In this document: in pieces, positions 1 to 11,870 of the stretch
Position numbering within the stretch: position 1 is the first letter of the stretch
How the letters are laid out: each line of letters opens with the position of its first letter
Assembly: GCF_007655135.1 (NCBI RefSeq)
Contig: NC_045134.1
Location: forward strand, 26,126,568 to 26,190,567
DNA from: Punica granatum
Lineage: Eukaryota; Streptophyta; Magnoliopsida; Myrtales; Lythraceae
Length of the DNA: 64,000 nt
Direction: 5' to 3'
The notes under the pieces: model-generated
Seen by the model: only the letters and a program-made list of their open reading frames with translations
Told to the model about the DNA's origin: nothing
The model's database searches: none
Position numbers and translations under genes: made by a program

Positions 1-57
1 TGTTGAAGATCCGAGGAAACACCTTTCTTTTCCGTTTTCGGGTGCTGAATAGGGAAC

Positions 58-195
58 TGGACCGACTTACTACATGGGCCCAGGTTCAAGCCCAACAACT
101 AAGCCCAAGTTTTATTCCATTTTTAATGGGAGCCCAGCCGTAACCCCGGGCTTTGATAAATCCATGCCCAGCACAACTAATTAGGTTCAACACCC
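58..195 (+). repeat. Direct repeat, left copy
   Basis: This segment starts with a 27-bp stretch that recurs exactly at 2169-2195. Similarity then continues at a lower level through GC-richer text containing TGGGCCCAGG and AAGCCCAA. The copies are in the same orientation about 2.1 kb apart and bracket several small repeats. No coding content is visible. Confidence 0.75.
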
Positions 196-576
196 GCGCA
201 TTGTTGCGGGTCCAAATAGTCCATTTAATCAGATGACGCTCATTCCTAATGGGCATAATGAGAATAATATATGAATAATTAAAAATGAGAATTTTAACTC
301 GTTTCTTGACCATTTGATAAAAATCTAGTAATATACGAATTGTTATTTTAAGCACTTATTGATGGAATAGATTAGCTAGGATAATCGTCAAACAACTTAA
401 ATTAATCCATATTTATTATAAAGTAGTGTTACTATAATCTTACGAGGGTTATTCTAGTCACAAATATATTATTCGTAGTCAATAAGTATATTATTTATAT
501 GCTCATGTCGTTACTTCTCGAATTATAATACTATACTATAATTGTTTTTGTTAACCACCTATATTGTTATATATGG

Positions 577-766
577 TGCGTTTGGTTTCGGAGTTAAAGT
601 AATTTTGATTTTGATTGTGAAAAATGAAAAATGATTATGTAGTATGTTGAGTTAAAGTTAAAGTTAAAATTTTTGACTTGGAAAATATTAATTTTCATTG
701 TATAGTATGTTGAGTTAAAGTTAAAGTAAAATTTTTTGTGATTTTAACTGCGAAACCAAATTGAGC
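577..766. mobile_element. MITE with GTTTGGTTTCG-type terminal inverted repeats
   Basis: The left end reads GCGTTTGGTTTCGGAGTTAA. The right end, read on the minus strand, gives a matching TTTGGTTTCGCAGTTAAA. The AT-rich interior carries the internally repeated word GAGTTAAAGTTAAAGTT. A related element lies at 30167-30359. There is no coding capacity, and a target-site duplication is not clear here. Confidence 0.6.
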
Positions 767-1559
767 GATAAAGTCCCAAATTAACCCCTAGAACTAAATT
801 TTAGTTTGACACAATTAGTTTAAAGAAATTAACCCATTCTATTATATTATTTGTTGCTATAAAAAAAGATAGAAGAAAGAATTGATTAATTCGCTTATAA
901 TCCATGATATCACAATAAAAAAATTATAACCGACCAATGACACCCATTTCTTCCTTTCAATTTTCACTATTCGTATATAAAAAAAAAGTTGTTGAGTATG
1001 ATTTTGTACAAAAATAAAGCAATTGAGTACGAGAATGATATCAACTCCACTTTAACAAGATCTGCCACGTTTTGGTTATACATATATATATATATATATG
1101 TTAATCTACATATATATTAATTCAAACTATATCCACGATATCGTCCCGTGTAAGCATTTTTCCTAAACCCTTAGTTCATGGTGAAGTGTCTTTTCACGAT
1201 ATTGCATTAAAGCATATACACGAACCTCGAGTACACCCCGAGTCAAATTACATAAATTGTCATAATAATATTTTAAAATTATCGCGTACCTTTTCATTCA
1301 TTTATTTTTGATGAATTATTTCTTTAAAACAATTTTTTTAAAAAATTACTAAAAAAAGCACACAAAACTACCACCGCAACACGTGGGCTAAAGGGCTAGT
1401 TTTGAAATTCTTTTAAAGGACGTGAAAAGAAATTAAACGAAGGAGATAAAAATAGAAAAAAGATAAAAACTTTATAGGAAAACTATTTAAAATGAGGAAG
1501 AAATGGAGGAGAATTGGGGAGAAAAGGGGGGGACACGTGGCCTCTTCTCATGCAATGGA

Positions 1560-2023
1560 CCTCGAAAAAGAGGGGCTCGAGCTCGGCTCTAATTCGATCG
1601 AGCTTGGAGAGGCAAGCTCGAGCTTGGTTCATGAGCATTTAGAGCAACTCCAGCTCGGCTCGTCAATTTTTTCAAACTCGAGTAGCTCGGCCTCGATAAG
1701 CTCAATAGGCTCGAGCTCGACTTAGAAGAGAAAATATTTTTTTTCAATTAAAGAAAAAATAATAATAGTAATAATAATAATAATAATAATATAGTAGGTT
1801 TGGGTTTATCGTGTGGATTTAAATTTATCATGCGGGCTGAGCCTAGATAATTTTATATGATAAATGGGATTAGACTCAATAAGACTCGCGAGCTGCTCGA
1901 GTTGAGCACACTCAGGCTCAAAACTTGGCCCGTGAGACTATTCGGTTTGGCTTGACTCGAATTCGATAAGATTGAGCCGAGCTCGGACAATTTGCGAGCT
2001 GTATCGTCTCGCTTACACCCCTG
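1560..2023 (-). repeat. CTCGAG-rich dispersed repeat ending in TTACACCCCTG
   Basis: The segment is dense in GAGCTCG/CTCGAG words and ends at 2023 in TTACACCCCTG. Read on the minus strand it begins CAGGGGTGTAAGCGAGACGA, a start typical of a widespread plant repeat, often hAT-like. The other end is not clear. The 77-codon ORF at 1492-1725 is a by-product of this composition and I do not call it a gene. Confidence 0.5.
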
Positions 2024-2168
2024 GCGGAGTCAATAAGCCATCGCCGTCGCAGCTCTCCGACTGCAACCGGGCAAGCCAATAACGACATGCTCTGTCAACG
2101 ATCACAGAAAAGGGGTAAATTGGACCCATGTTTTTACCCCCCCTCCCTCTAAAAAAAAAGGGGTAAAT

Positions 2169-2290
2169 TGGACCGACTTACTACATGGGCCCAGGCGCCA
2201 GCCCAACAATTAAAGCCCAAAATTTATACCATTGTTAATGGGGGTCCAGCAGTACCCTGGCTCCATTCCTAATACAACCAGTTGGACGTC
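2169..2290 (+). repeat. Direct repeat, right copy
   Basis: This is the second copy of the 58-195 segment, with the first 27 bp identical and the rest diverged. Just upstream, the word AAGGGGTAAATTGGACC occurs twice (near 2112 and 2158). Confidence 0.75.
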
Positions 2291-2746
2291 GGTATTGGAA
2301 TCCGATGAAGTTGCGTAGAGAAAGTTACCTGTTACGAGGGCAACCAGTGGTTTGGTAACTGACAAGTTCATGGTTGAATTGTGAGTTGATCTGTATCCAT
2401 ATAATTCATGTACTACTCGAGTCTATTTATTCTGGCAATTCAACCTTTTATCGAACCGATTGAAACACATGGTGTTGATCGGACTAGAAAGCGGAAGTAT
2501 GCTTGTTTATCACTTTGCTTTCTTACATTGTACAGTTAACGTTAGTGCAAATTTTAATATTGTCAAATAATGGCGATGAGCAACGAATAGTTTAGATTGC
2601 GGACAATAGTATTTGTTGATTCCATAACATAAACAAAATTCCCTTAAATTTCGAGCATCAATCAGAATATTATAGTGATCGGTTACTATCAATTAATCTG
2701 ACAGATCAATAATTCTCAACGTCACTCATTGACTTTATAAATATTA

Positions 2747-2992
2747 GATTGTGTTTGGTATTTGAATAAAGTTGAGTTTTTGTTTTAATTGGTTTGTAAT
2801 GATTGTCTTATTGAATTATAAGAAAAAATTATAAAAATGTAATAAATAGTTGAGAGAATTTAGTATTAAAAATTGAATTGAATTGTTAAAAAAAAATTTA
2901 AAAGGGAAAGTAATAATCGTATTGTTGAATTGAAGATAAACGGAATTGCGTTGAGCTGAGTTTAAAAAAAAATTCTAAAGCCAAACATGATC
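2747..2992. mobile_element. Tourist-like (PIF/Harbinger) MITE
   Basis: A 246-bp AT-rich element. Its left end GATTGTGTTTGGTATTTGAA is inverted at the right end (GATCATGTTTGGCTTTAGAA on the minus strand). Both ends are flanked by TTA (2744-2746 and 2993-2995), the target duplication expected for PIF/Harbinger-type MITEs. There is no ORF. Confidence 0.7.
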
Positions 2993-2995
2993 TTA

Positions 2996-4110
2996 ATTAA
3001 CACGTGCTGAGTAAGAGGACGAAGTACTCAAACCATACCATGCCAAATACCTTCTACGGACACATGAAGAATCACTCAATAAATAGTTGACGACTTACCC
3101 CCTATTATTACCATGAAGATGCGAAAACCTTCTCTCGATACTTTTACTTTGTGATAGTTCTGATAGATAAATAATAAAATCCGAGAATAATCATAACTAA
3201 AAGGGAAATTTAAATAAATTATTTAAACTGAATATCTCTATATTTTTAATGATCACTTTCTATTCTTCATCCATAAAAACATCGTTAATTATTTGTCATT
3301 TCAGAGGGATGGACTATCGCTTATTGCCACCAGCCACCTAGGGATGGTAGCGATGTGAATATAGTGTGAATTTCAGGAGAACCTTTACCGCGATGCAATT
3401 TAAAACTATACATATATCCGCACCGTATCTGTCACAATTTTGAAAATTGAAAAATCGGGATTATTACTGCACCACGAAATGAAATTAAACGAAAATATAG
3501 AAAAACATAACAATTGAAAGAACAAATTTTAAAAAACTACAAGTAAAAATTATTCTTTAACTTAGTAGTCTTCTATCTCTATAGTTTTTATTATCTAGAT
3601 GAGGAAATCAGTTGGGATGGGGATTGTGCTTGGACAATGGGTTTGAATGTTACTATATTAGCACAATCTATATATATATATAGAAAAACATAAAGTTTGC
3701 AGTGTGTTTTTTATCGGCCGTTTTACATTTTTGAAATTAAAAATCATATCCGTGCCATAACTAATTAATGTGATTCGCAAAAAATGGAGCGGCTATCCGC
3801 GGATACGGTTTGCCATCCTTACAGCCACCCACACTGTCCGTGGTTGCCGCCGGCGGCCGCTTCATCTCGTATCAAATATTTTAACTATTACTATATTAAA
3901 TCGGAAATTTTGCTTATAATTAAAAAATAAATTATGCCCGCGGGAAAAGAAAAAGGAGGAAGAAAAATAAAAAGAATAAAAATAAAAATAAAAGGGGGAA
4001 TAAAAGGGCGACAGGCTAAATCCACGGCGGGCAAACGCGCTTTTCGGTCCAAAGTCTCTGCAACTGAAAATTGAATATCCGACGCCGGAGCTCCAACCTT
4101 CTTCGTCAAT
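2996..4110. other. Intergenic spacer upstream of the LRR gene
   Basis: AT-rich DNA with a short (TA)n at about 3668-3682 and a G-box core CACGTG near 3002. From about 4020 it becomes GC-richer and CT-rich, which I read as the promoter and 5' leader of the LRR gene starting at 4273. No credible coding sequence is seen. Confidence 0.5.
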
Positions 4111-4272
4111 TCGGCCTCTTCTTCCTCCGTCCTCTCCTCGTCGGAGCTAGCCGGCAGCGGCGATTGTTATGCTCTCTCGTTCCGGGAGACACTGAGTGAA
4201 AGGGGAGAGAGCTAGTCAAGTTCGCGGTCGCCGCTCGGGAGGAGGATTTCGTGAATTCCGAGGCCGGAATCA

Positions 4273-7200
4273 ATGGGCTGCTGCGTCAGCAAGAGCGCCG
4301 ATTCCAAGGCCAGCAGGATCGCGCGGTGGCGATCGACTGGCATTGTTGCTCTCCGCGACTCCAAACTGAAGGCAAATGATCACTCTCGTTTACCTCTCCC
4401 TTTTCACTCCTCTATGTATACATATTTGGAAGGTTCGATGGTCTGACGACGTGATTCACCTTGGGAGTTGTCAATTCTCCGAGTCTTGGTATTGAATTTC
4501 GTTGAGTGGTGGTTGAAGCTCTAGTCAGCAGTCGAATTTGGGTCGTCTATTCTCTCTTTCCGAATGAGCTTTGTGGATGAAATGGGCCGCGTCTGCCTAG
4601 TGATGAGTAGTTTCTCGGAGTGATTGGTGATCGCGATCACAACAAAATAGCTATGACTGTGAGCAGCATGCCGTGTTTCAACTTAGCTGTCCCCAGAAGA
4701 AAGAATGATAGACTCTGTGCTAGTTCAAATGAGTTAATGGATATTAGATAATCAGTTCTTGCTTGTTTTGGATCCTTGAAATCTGTGCTTTCGGTCGGGG
4801 TGAACGTGCTGATGGAAATGGTCTCTGTGCTTTTAGAATTTAGATCATCTCACGATTTTATGATGAGTATAATGATTCTGAAATTGGTCATTTGTTGTAA
4901 ACTTACTTGGAATGGAGATGAATCATAGCCCGAGGGGAAAGAGATTGCATCGTCGTTCTTGTATAATTTCGATTGTTGCTTATGTAATTCCTCCACGTTC
5001 TCTCCCAACAGACATTCCCGGATGAAGTCCTGGACCTGGAGAGATCTGTACGCACTCTTGATTTAACACACAACAAGCTTGGTAATTCCCCATCTCTGTA
5101 ATTATTGAATGTGGTATTATGTTCCGTAGGGTTCATATCCTAGGCCTCAAAGCTTACCCGCGGACTTAACTATTTCTGCAGTTGAAATTCCTTTTCAGAT
5201 TGGCAAACTTATAAACATGCAACGTTTGGTAAGATCCCGCTCTCTGTTTATGTGTACTTCTTCTTCTTGTTCTTCTTTTTCTTTTAATATTTTAATTTTT
5301 TAAATGCATCATTAGTCAACTCTTTCTGGACATGACCAAGACAGTCTTCCTGATTCAAGGTGGTTTAACTTTTTCATTGCATTCAGGTCTTAGCTGATAA
5401 CCTCATCGAGCGTTTGCCAGTTAATCTGGGGAAGCTTCAGTCCCTGAAAGTCATGATACTTGATGGCAATCGAGTAACTTCCTTGCCAGATGAGTGTAAG
5501 TTTCTCTCTGTATTATTGATAGACATCATGTCTTGTAATTCACATGGTATTCCCCTTGGGACTCCTTGGCTCCATATGTAAATACTGCAGGACCAGATTT
5601 TTATGTATCATTTTCTGTACTTCTTAATTATACCTATAATTCATTTATGTAGTGGGCCAGCTTGTCAGACTTGAGCGGTTATCCATCTCTGGGAATATGT
5701 TAACTAGCTTGCCTGAGACAATTGGGAGCTTACGTAATGTAAGTAATTGTGCACTTGCATATTTTAGAAACTGGTTGTTTCTGATGTAGGACAGAACTGA
5801 CTAACCTGAAAGATCTAGGAGACTACTATTTTTGCAGAAATGAACATGAGAATTCAGCAATTGTATCTTGTCCTTTCATTTTGTGGCGTTGGCAAGAGAG
5901 CCAATGAATTTGAGTTTCAACGTTGTTCCGTGAAATCCTGTTAAGTGATTTATAATTAATAATCTTCCATGTAATTTAGACTGAATTTCATGTTGGTGTA
6001 TGGACTTTGAACTTTTTTTGCTGAATTATGGACTTTGAATTTGAGTGAGTACAAAAGTGTCTGTTTTTGTCAAACTAGCATTAGACTGGAGTTTTGGAGA
6101 TTCTTTTACAGGCGAACTACACCGTCACCCAACAACTTTAGTTGTGAAAAAGAGGCCGTGGCATTTCCTCTGAGGCAGCTCAATTTTCTTATGAAGACAA
6201 TTCGTCCGTTGCCGTAAATCTTGTCATATCTCCTGATACACTAAATACCTATTTGGCAAGATTTTCCCTAGGAAGATATTGAATTGTTCTTATACTGGCC
6301 TGTAGAACTCTAGCTTTACTCGTTCTAGTTACCAGTCACTTATACTCTATTTATCAGCTTTGCTTTTCTTCCATTGCCATATTCTTTTGCAGAATTAAAT
6401 GTATGTCATAAACTGTATATTGGATTGTTTTATGCTGCAGTTGTTACTCCTAAATGTTTCAAGTAACAAACTGAAGTCTCTGCCAGAATCAATTGGGAGC
6501 TGCTTCTCTTTGGAAGAGCTGCAAGCAGATGGTATTTTCTACATTTTGCTGTTGCTTCTCTTTGGAAGAGCTCCTTCTCCCATTCATTGTATTTTTCGGA
6601 CTGATAATCAGCATAGAAATTGCCAGCTTTGCTTTTCTCAGCTTGGTTCTGTGCTTGTTTTTCTTTAATGGGCTTTGCACATTCATTGGCATCTTTAGTG
6701 AAACTTTATACATGTTGCTTAAGAAATGCTGAATCTGTCTTTTACTTTAACAATTAATATGATGCAATTTTTCTAGATTTATTATGATTCCTCAGTGTGG
6801 GATCATTATGATCTTATCAGTCAGAAAATTGAGGTCCTCCAGTCAATTTTTTCCCTTTAGTAACATTGCCATGCTCTGCATCACTGTATTAACTCGCTGC
6901 TCTATTCCTTCGGATTAATTGTAGATAATTCAATCGAGGAAATTCCTTCATCACTTTGCAATCTGATCAACCTAAAGTCCCTCTGCTTAAACGATAACAA
7001 TGTGAAGCAGGTATGTATTTTATTCCCAGATATCTTCAATCCCCAACTGAAGCATAGCTTTGTCTACCTTCTACACTATTATCTTATTTGTCCAAAGCTT
7101 ATAGATTGTTGACTTAGCTCTTTATGGTGATTGGTGTGCAATGTGGACGGTGTTGGTTGCTCATTTGACAAAGCGATAATCAGGCACTGCAATCCTTATC

Positions 7201-7968
7201 TTTTGGACATGTGGAAATGGATTGTGCATTTCTCAAATGTTTTGATGTAATAAAGGCTTTATGTTGAATCCACTGGGGATCTTTTGGTCATCTGAAAGGA
7301 TGGATGCTGCTTGGGTCATCTTTGTGTGAATAGAAGCTAATCTTCTAAGCTTTTAAGCATATTTAAGCCCAGTGCCTTGTCACTCGATTTCACCAAGCAC
7401 CAAAAAAGGCAATAAACTTTTCTGCTCATTGAAACCTAACAATCTTCTAAATTTATTTGACTTTGAGTTGGCCGACATTGATTTTGTTGAGCAAGAGGCC
7501 TGATTGCCTGTAATGATAAGTTTTGGTTTTTAATCCGAATATTTGGTCTGCCATGCGATCTAGTAAGTGTAGTGGGGTACAACCTTCTGCGAATATTGAA
7601 GTCTTTCCATGCCATATGTTTGTTGAAGTCTCATGCTGTGATGATTTCATTACTGTTGTCTCTTTTTAACAGATACCTTCTACGTTGTTGAAAGACTGCA
7701 AAGCTCTTCAAAATATTTCCTTGCATAACAATCCCATATCGATGGAGCAATTTCAGCAGGCAAGTTCTATTGATGTATCTTCTACGCTGTAACCAGACTA
7801 TGACAAGCCCCCACATACAAATTTCCGTAACTCAATGTTTTGGATGTCTTTCCTCAGATGGAAGGATTCCAAGAATTTGAAGAGAGGAGAAAAAAGAAGT
7901 TTGACAAACAGATTGATTCGAATGTGATGATCAGTTCAAGAGGCTTGGACGAAGGCGTCGACTTATGA
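4273..7968 (+). CDS. N-myristoylated LRR protein (LRRC57-like / plant Ras-group LRR), 261 aa
   Basis: Nine coding exons: 4273-4371, 5012-5081, 5182-5228, 5387-5495, 5653-5738, 6441-6531, 6925-7010, 7673-7759, 7858-7968. They join in frame into 261 residues, the usual length of this conserved family. The N-terminus MGCCVSKSAD has Gly2 for N-myristoylation and Cys3/Cys4 for palmitoylation, which predicts membrane attachment. Residues from about 25 to 225 are LRRs of the LxxLxLxxN type (e.g. VRTLDLTHNKL, LLLLNVSSNKLKSLPE). The C-terminus is charged (EFEERRKKKFDKQIDS). Family members are scaffold-like with no catalytic site, and the partner is unknown. Introns 1 and 8 begin with GC rather than GT; all others are GT-AG. 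The start is the first ATG after a CT-rich leader. Confidence 0.93.
4372..5011 (+). other. GC-AG intron 1 of the LRR gene
   Basis: The conserved sequence continues without gap only if AAG (ends 4371) is joined to ACA (starts 5012). The intron then starts GCAAAT and ends CCCAACAG. The next GT downstream would add residues absent from the conserved family pattern. Confidence 0.8.
7760..7857 (+). other. GC-AG intron 8 of the LRR gene
   Basis: Exon 8 ends CAGCAG and the intron starts GCAAGT, the textbook GC donor context (AG|GCAAGT). It ends TTTCCTCAG, and joining gives the conserved FQQ|MEGFQEFEERR. The intron is 98 bp. Confidence 0.85.
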
Positions 7969-8745
7969 CAGCATAGACTGTATAAGACACACACATAAAT
8001 CGAGTAAGATCTTGTGCATCTGGTTACTTCTTTTTCCTTTTATTTGGGTTATATGTCATGATCTTGTTAATATGGATGATATTTTGTGCTTTAGTTGATT
8101 TTGGCACGCTCATGATTGTACTGAACCTTCTTTCCGAAATCAATTTCTTTCTCTAGGCGTTTTCAGTTGTGTAGTTAAGTCGCTGATGAATTTTCCCATG
8201 TCGAGTTTGCTGCTTCGCTGCCCCCATGCTTCACCTTTTCTATTTATGACATCTCATTGGGTTTGTTATTATCCTGACAGAAAAATTCTGGCGATTGAAC
8301 TGCAAGCAGGACATTTTCCGATCCCTGAAAAACTCCAGACTCCAGTCAACTAGATTAGTATTCATGGTGATTCCGACACTCCCGATCGAATAATTTGTAC
8401 TTTTGGCGTGAATTTGAATTGTTTGTATATATCGGCGTGACGGTTATATTGCCACTATTGCTGGCCTGTACATGAAATAGCATTTTTCTTGTAAAATCTA
8501 TTCGAAGGCATGACAATAATATCACATATATCCTTCGCGCCTTTATTTTTGGCTTAAAATCTTCTATTTAATTTAAAATAAAATAAAAAAAGAAAAAGGA
8601 GCCGCGAAATAAATTTTTTTTCCTCTTTAAATTCCAGTTGTTTTAGAAAGAAAAATCCGCGGGCGGGCGCTGATTTTCCAGCCAATAAAAAGCATGCTAT
8701 TGGTGGACCCGGTAGAGGAAAAGTCAAAGAAATGTGTCCGGTATC
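7969..8745 (+). other. 3' UTR and spacer after the LRR gene
   Basis: The 3' UTR follows the TGA at 7966-7968 and probably runs to about 8500, with AT-rich polyadenylation-type text there (ATGACAATAATATC). Nothing coding is visible between 8500 and 8745. Confidence 0.45.
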
Positions 8746-8749
8746 TGGT

Positions 8750-8790
8750 CGACACGTGTAAGTCGCCAAGGAGGGCTACCTGTATATAAG
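8750..8790 (+). promoter_or_regulatory. G-box and TATA box, putative promoter of the ELM2-SANT gene
   Basis: A G-box (ACACGTGT, near 8752-8759) lies about 25 bp before TGTATATAAG (TATA near 8783). Further down, near 8940-8947, is a telo-box AAACCCTA. The leader would then be long (to 9570) and split by an intron. The true start site is not fixed by sequence. Confidence 0.45.
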
Positions 8791-9570
8791 CGCCAAAGAA
8801 AGTACAAAGGAACGCTTGAGGAATTCATATCGTCAACACAATACATACCTGTCAAAAGCTGGGAGTGGCATACGCGGTAATAACGCCCAAATACGTGCCC
8901 TTTTTGGCATCTCCCCCCTCGTTTAATTACCAAAAGGGCAAACCCTAGCCTCCATGCCCTTTTTTGTCAATAAAAATAATTCCCCTCCGCCACCAAATCC
9001 TTCGCCGTTCGAATTCATCTCCGTTCCTTCTCCCAATCGTGCAATCGAGGTTGGATCTCGTCGCATCTCGTTCTCCTCTATCGATCTATACCTCTTTTAG
9101 GATCATCCGTGAGGCGTATCCGTTTCTAGGGTTTCCGCTTCAGATCTGAGGTTTCCAGCTCGGATCTGTGAAATTCCGGCTGTACGTCGTCAGATCTGTT
9201 TGTCTCTGGGCTTGTCCCTTTCCGATTGGCCCGGTTTCGGCCTCTTCGGTCTGCGATTTTCTTGTCGAGGTTCCTGTCTTTCTTGTTCCGATATAATCGT
9301 GTCAGATCTGTAGATCCGTTGAGTTTCTGGCTGTGTCCGATGACAATCGTTGTTGTCGGTTCTTGATTCGGCTTAATTTTTGAGATTTGACCGAGAACTA
9401 CCAGATCTAGGGTTAGGGTTCCGCCGGAAATTGGGGCTTCTGAATTTTTTTTGGGGCTTTCTTCCTCCTCTTCAAGAAATCGGCCTTCCGATCTCGATCC
9501 TCCCTTAATTCGAAGGATTCCGTCTGGATTGAGCCATCTGCCGTATCAATCGAAGAAAACTTTTCTTGAG

Positions 9571-10193
9571 GTACAACAAAATTGCCTCTTTACTTTTTCC
9601 AGAAAATAGCATCTAATTGATTCTGATTTTTTTCCTTCGATTTTTTTTTTGGAATTTTGAGTAAATTCAATTATATGTAAAAATAAAATAAAATAAAATA
9701 AATCAAGAAAACTAATTTTAATTTAAAATTTTATTATCTTGCAATTAATTCGCTATTCTTGGTTGTGTGATGATATTATCATTCCGTTCCATGAAATGAT
9801 AGAAGGACATTGCCTGGTGCCTGCCCCACACACCCACCCAAAAAAGGAAAAAAAAAAAAAGCTGAAAACTTTAGTGAAAGGTCAAGGATACATTTTTACC
9901 AAATTGCCATTGCAGTAGGTGGCCTCATTTCTTATATCTGTACTGGTAGAAGGGACTAATAAATGAACTCGTCTATCTACCAATTGAGCTGATACCTTAT
10001 TATTCATAAGAAAAATGGATGAGGTAAATATATATAAAAGTCACGAACAATTTTTGGTTCAACTACTTGGGTCACAGTGTAGTATACTTTGTAGTTATTT
10101 CTATATGAATCTGCAAGCAAAATCGGGGTTCTTTATGCTGTTAATGAATTCATTGATCGGGTTTCTTTAATTTATCTTATTGCTGCTCTGCAG
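9571..10193 (+). other. 5' UTR intron of the ELM2-SANT gene
   Basis: A CT-rich leader (about 8960-9570) ends TTTTCTTGAG before GTACAACAAA. The acceptor CTGCTCTGCAG ends at 10193, seven bases before the ATG. Long leader introns are common in plant regulatory genes. Confidence 0.6.
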
Positions 10194-10200
10194 CTCGAAG

Positions 10201-11870
10201 ATGGTGCAGAAGCGGCCTTTCGATGATGAGGAGCAGTATGAAATCTCTTCTAAGCTCCCTAAGCAACTAAAACACAATGACCAGCTTCCTCTGTTCTCTG
10301 AAATCAACCCTTCTGAAGATGGGCGCCATGCAGTCGATGCTACAGGTTAGCACACCGGTGCCATGACTTTGCATAGTTCAGCTCAAAATAAATGTTTAGT
10401 TTAGTACTGTCCTGTTAGGTAATTGGTCCAGTATGGAAAATAATTTGTATATTCAAAATATGGAATTGGATGAGCACTCAAAAAGTTGTGGGCCAGACTT
10501 TTTGTCTTTTCATTGCCCTGATTTTTGAAATTGTGGCTCGCGAAGGTGAGGGCGGATTCAAGGATAGAGAAGAAGTTCACGAGAAGTTTGCTGGTGATCA
10601 CTCAGTGAACCCGCCAGTGGAGTATGAGGAGGATACTGATTACAGCGAAGAGGATGTCCAATTGCATGAACCATTCCATGTATCGTTCTTCCCGGAATAT
10701 TTCTACCCTGAGCGTGGAGTTAGGACGTTGACTCGGCATGAGGATATCTACTCTCTGCATTTGCAACATCCTCCTCTGAAGCCAGTTCCCATTGGATTGA
10801 ATTACCAAGCAGATATTCCTGCTTGGAACCCAAATGGAGCGAAGGAGAGTTCCTCTGATTTTTGCTCATCATCTGAAGTACTTTTAGTCTATGAAAACAA
10901 GGACTTTTCTGGGGATTCTGTGATTCCAATGCCTGATACTGAATCGTCCCAAGATGAAGTTGGGGCTGGTAGAAGCGAATGCAGGTGCCATGATAAGGGT
11001 TCCATAAGATGTGTTAGGCAGCATATTGTGGAAGCCAGAGATAAACTTAAGAGATCCCTTGGGACAGAAACGTTCGAGGATTTAGGGTTCCTTGATATGG
11101 GGGAGCAAGTAGCGGGGAAATGGACTGAAGAGGAAGAGCAATTATTTCATGAAGTTGTCTTCGCTAACCAGCCCTCTATTGGCGGGAACTTCTGGAACAT
11201 TTTGTCCTCAGCATTCCCTTCGAGAACTAAGAGGGAGATTGTAAGTTATTACTTTAATGTATTTATGCTCCGAAGGCGTGCTGAGCAGAACAGATTTGAC
11301 CCGTTGAATGCCGACAGTGATAATGATGAGTGGAGAGCAAGTGACGAGGATGATGATGACTCTGTTGTTGAATCTCCTGATCACCACGTTGGTGTGAATA
11401 ATAGCTTGGAAGATGATGTGAATGAGTATGATGAGGATGCTGCAGATGAGACTTATGATAATGAAAATCTTGCTTTTGAAACTGTCAAGAAGGGCTATGA
11501 GGATGAGAAAGATCATATTACCTCCAAGCTTGATGACAGAACTTGGGACGACAGAGGAGATCGGGATCACCAAGAGGCACAGGATGATTCTTGTACGTCC
11601 TTCGACAATGGGGCTGCTTCTGCTTCTTCAGGGGCCCAGCTGAAGGATGAGAATCAGGATCGGTGGCCCAGCAGCTACAACGGGTTGAACAATGGCAGCA
11701 GCGGGCACGACTATGGGCTCGAGCCCTGTGATGCTAAGCTGTGGGATGTTGGATATGTGTCTTGTCCTAAAAGGGATGTTGATTTCTTGCCCACTTGCAG
11801 CATGATCGAAGAGGTTTTCGGTGACGGATCTTGGAACTGCAAAATGGATGGGAAAGGTCCTTCCTTTTAA
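10201..11870 (+). CDS. ELM2-SANT domain nuclear protein, 489 aa
   Basis: Two coding exons, 10201-10345 and 10546-11870, joined in phase (ACA G|GT) to 489 residues starting MVQKRPFDDEEQYEISSKLP. Around residues 129-142 the core PIGLNYQADIPAW matches the ELM2 motif. Residues 239-292 (KWTEEEEQLFHEVVF to SYYFNVFMLRRR) form a SANT/Myb-like domain. After it comes a long acidic tract (about 300-380, rich in D/E) and a Ser/Asn-rich tail. ELM2-SANT proteins work in the nucleus as chromatin or co-repressor subunits; the exact complex here is inference. The second acceptor (GCGAAG) is purine-rich and weak, and an in-frame ATG at 10470 inside the intron could give an alternative N-terminus. Confidence 0.88.

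Noticed and set aside
11208..11573. 121-codon minus-strand ORF, hydrophobic
   Set aside because: It is the antisense shadow of the acidic tract of the ELM2-SANT gene; runs of GAT/GAG codons read backwards as Ile/Leu.
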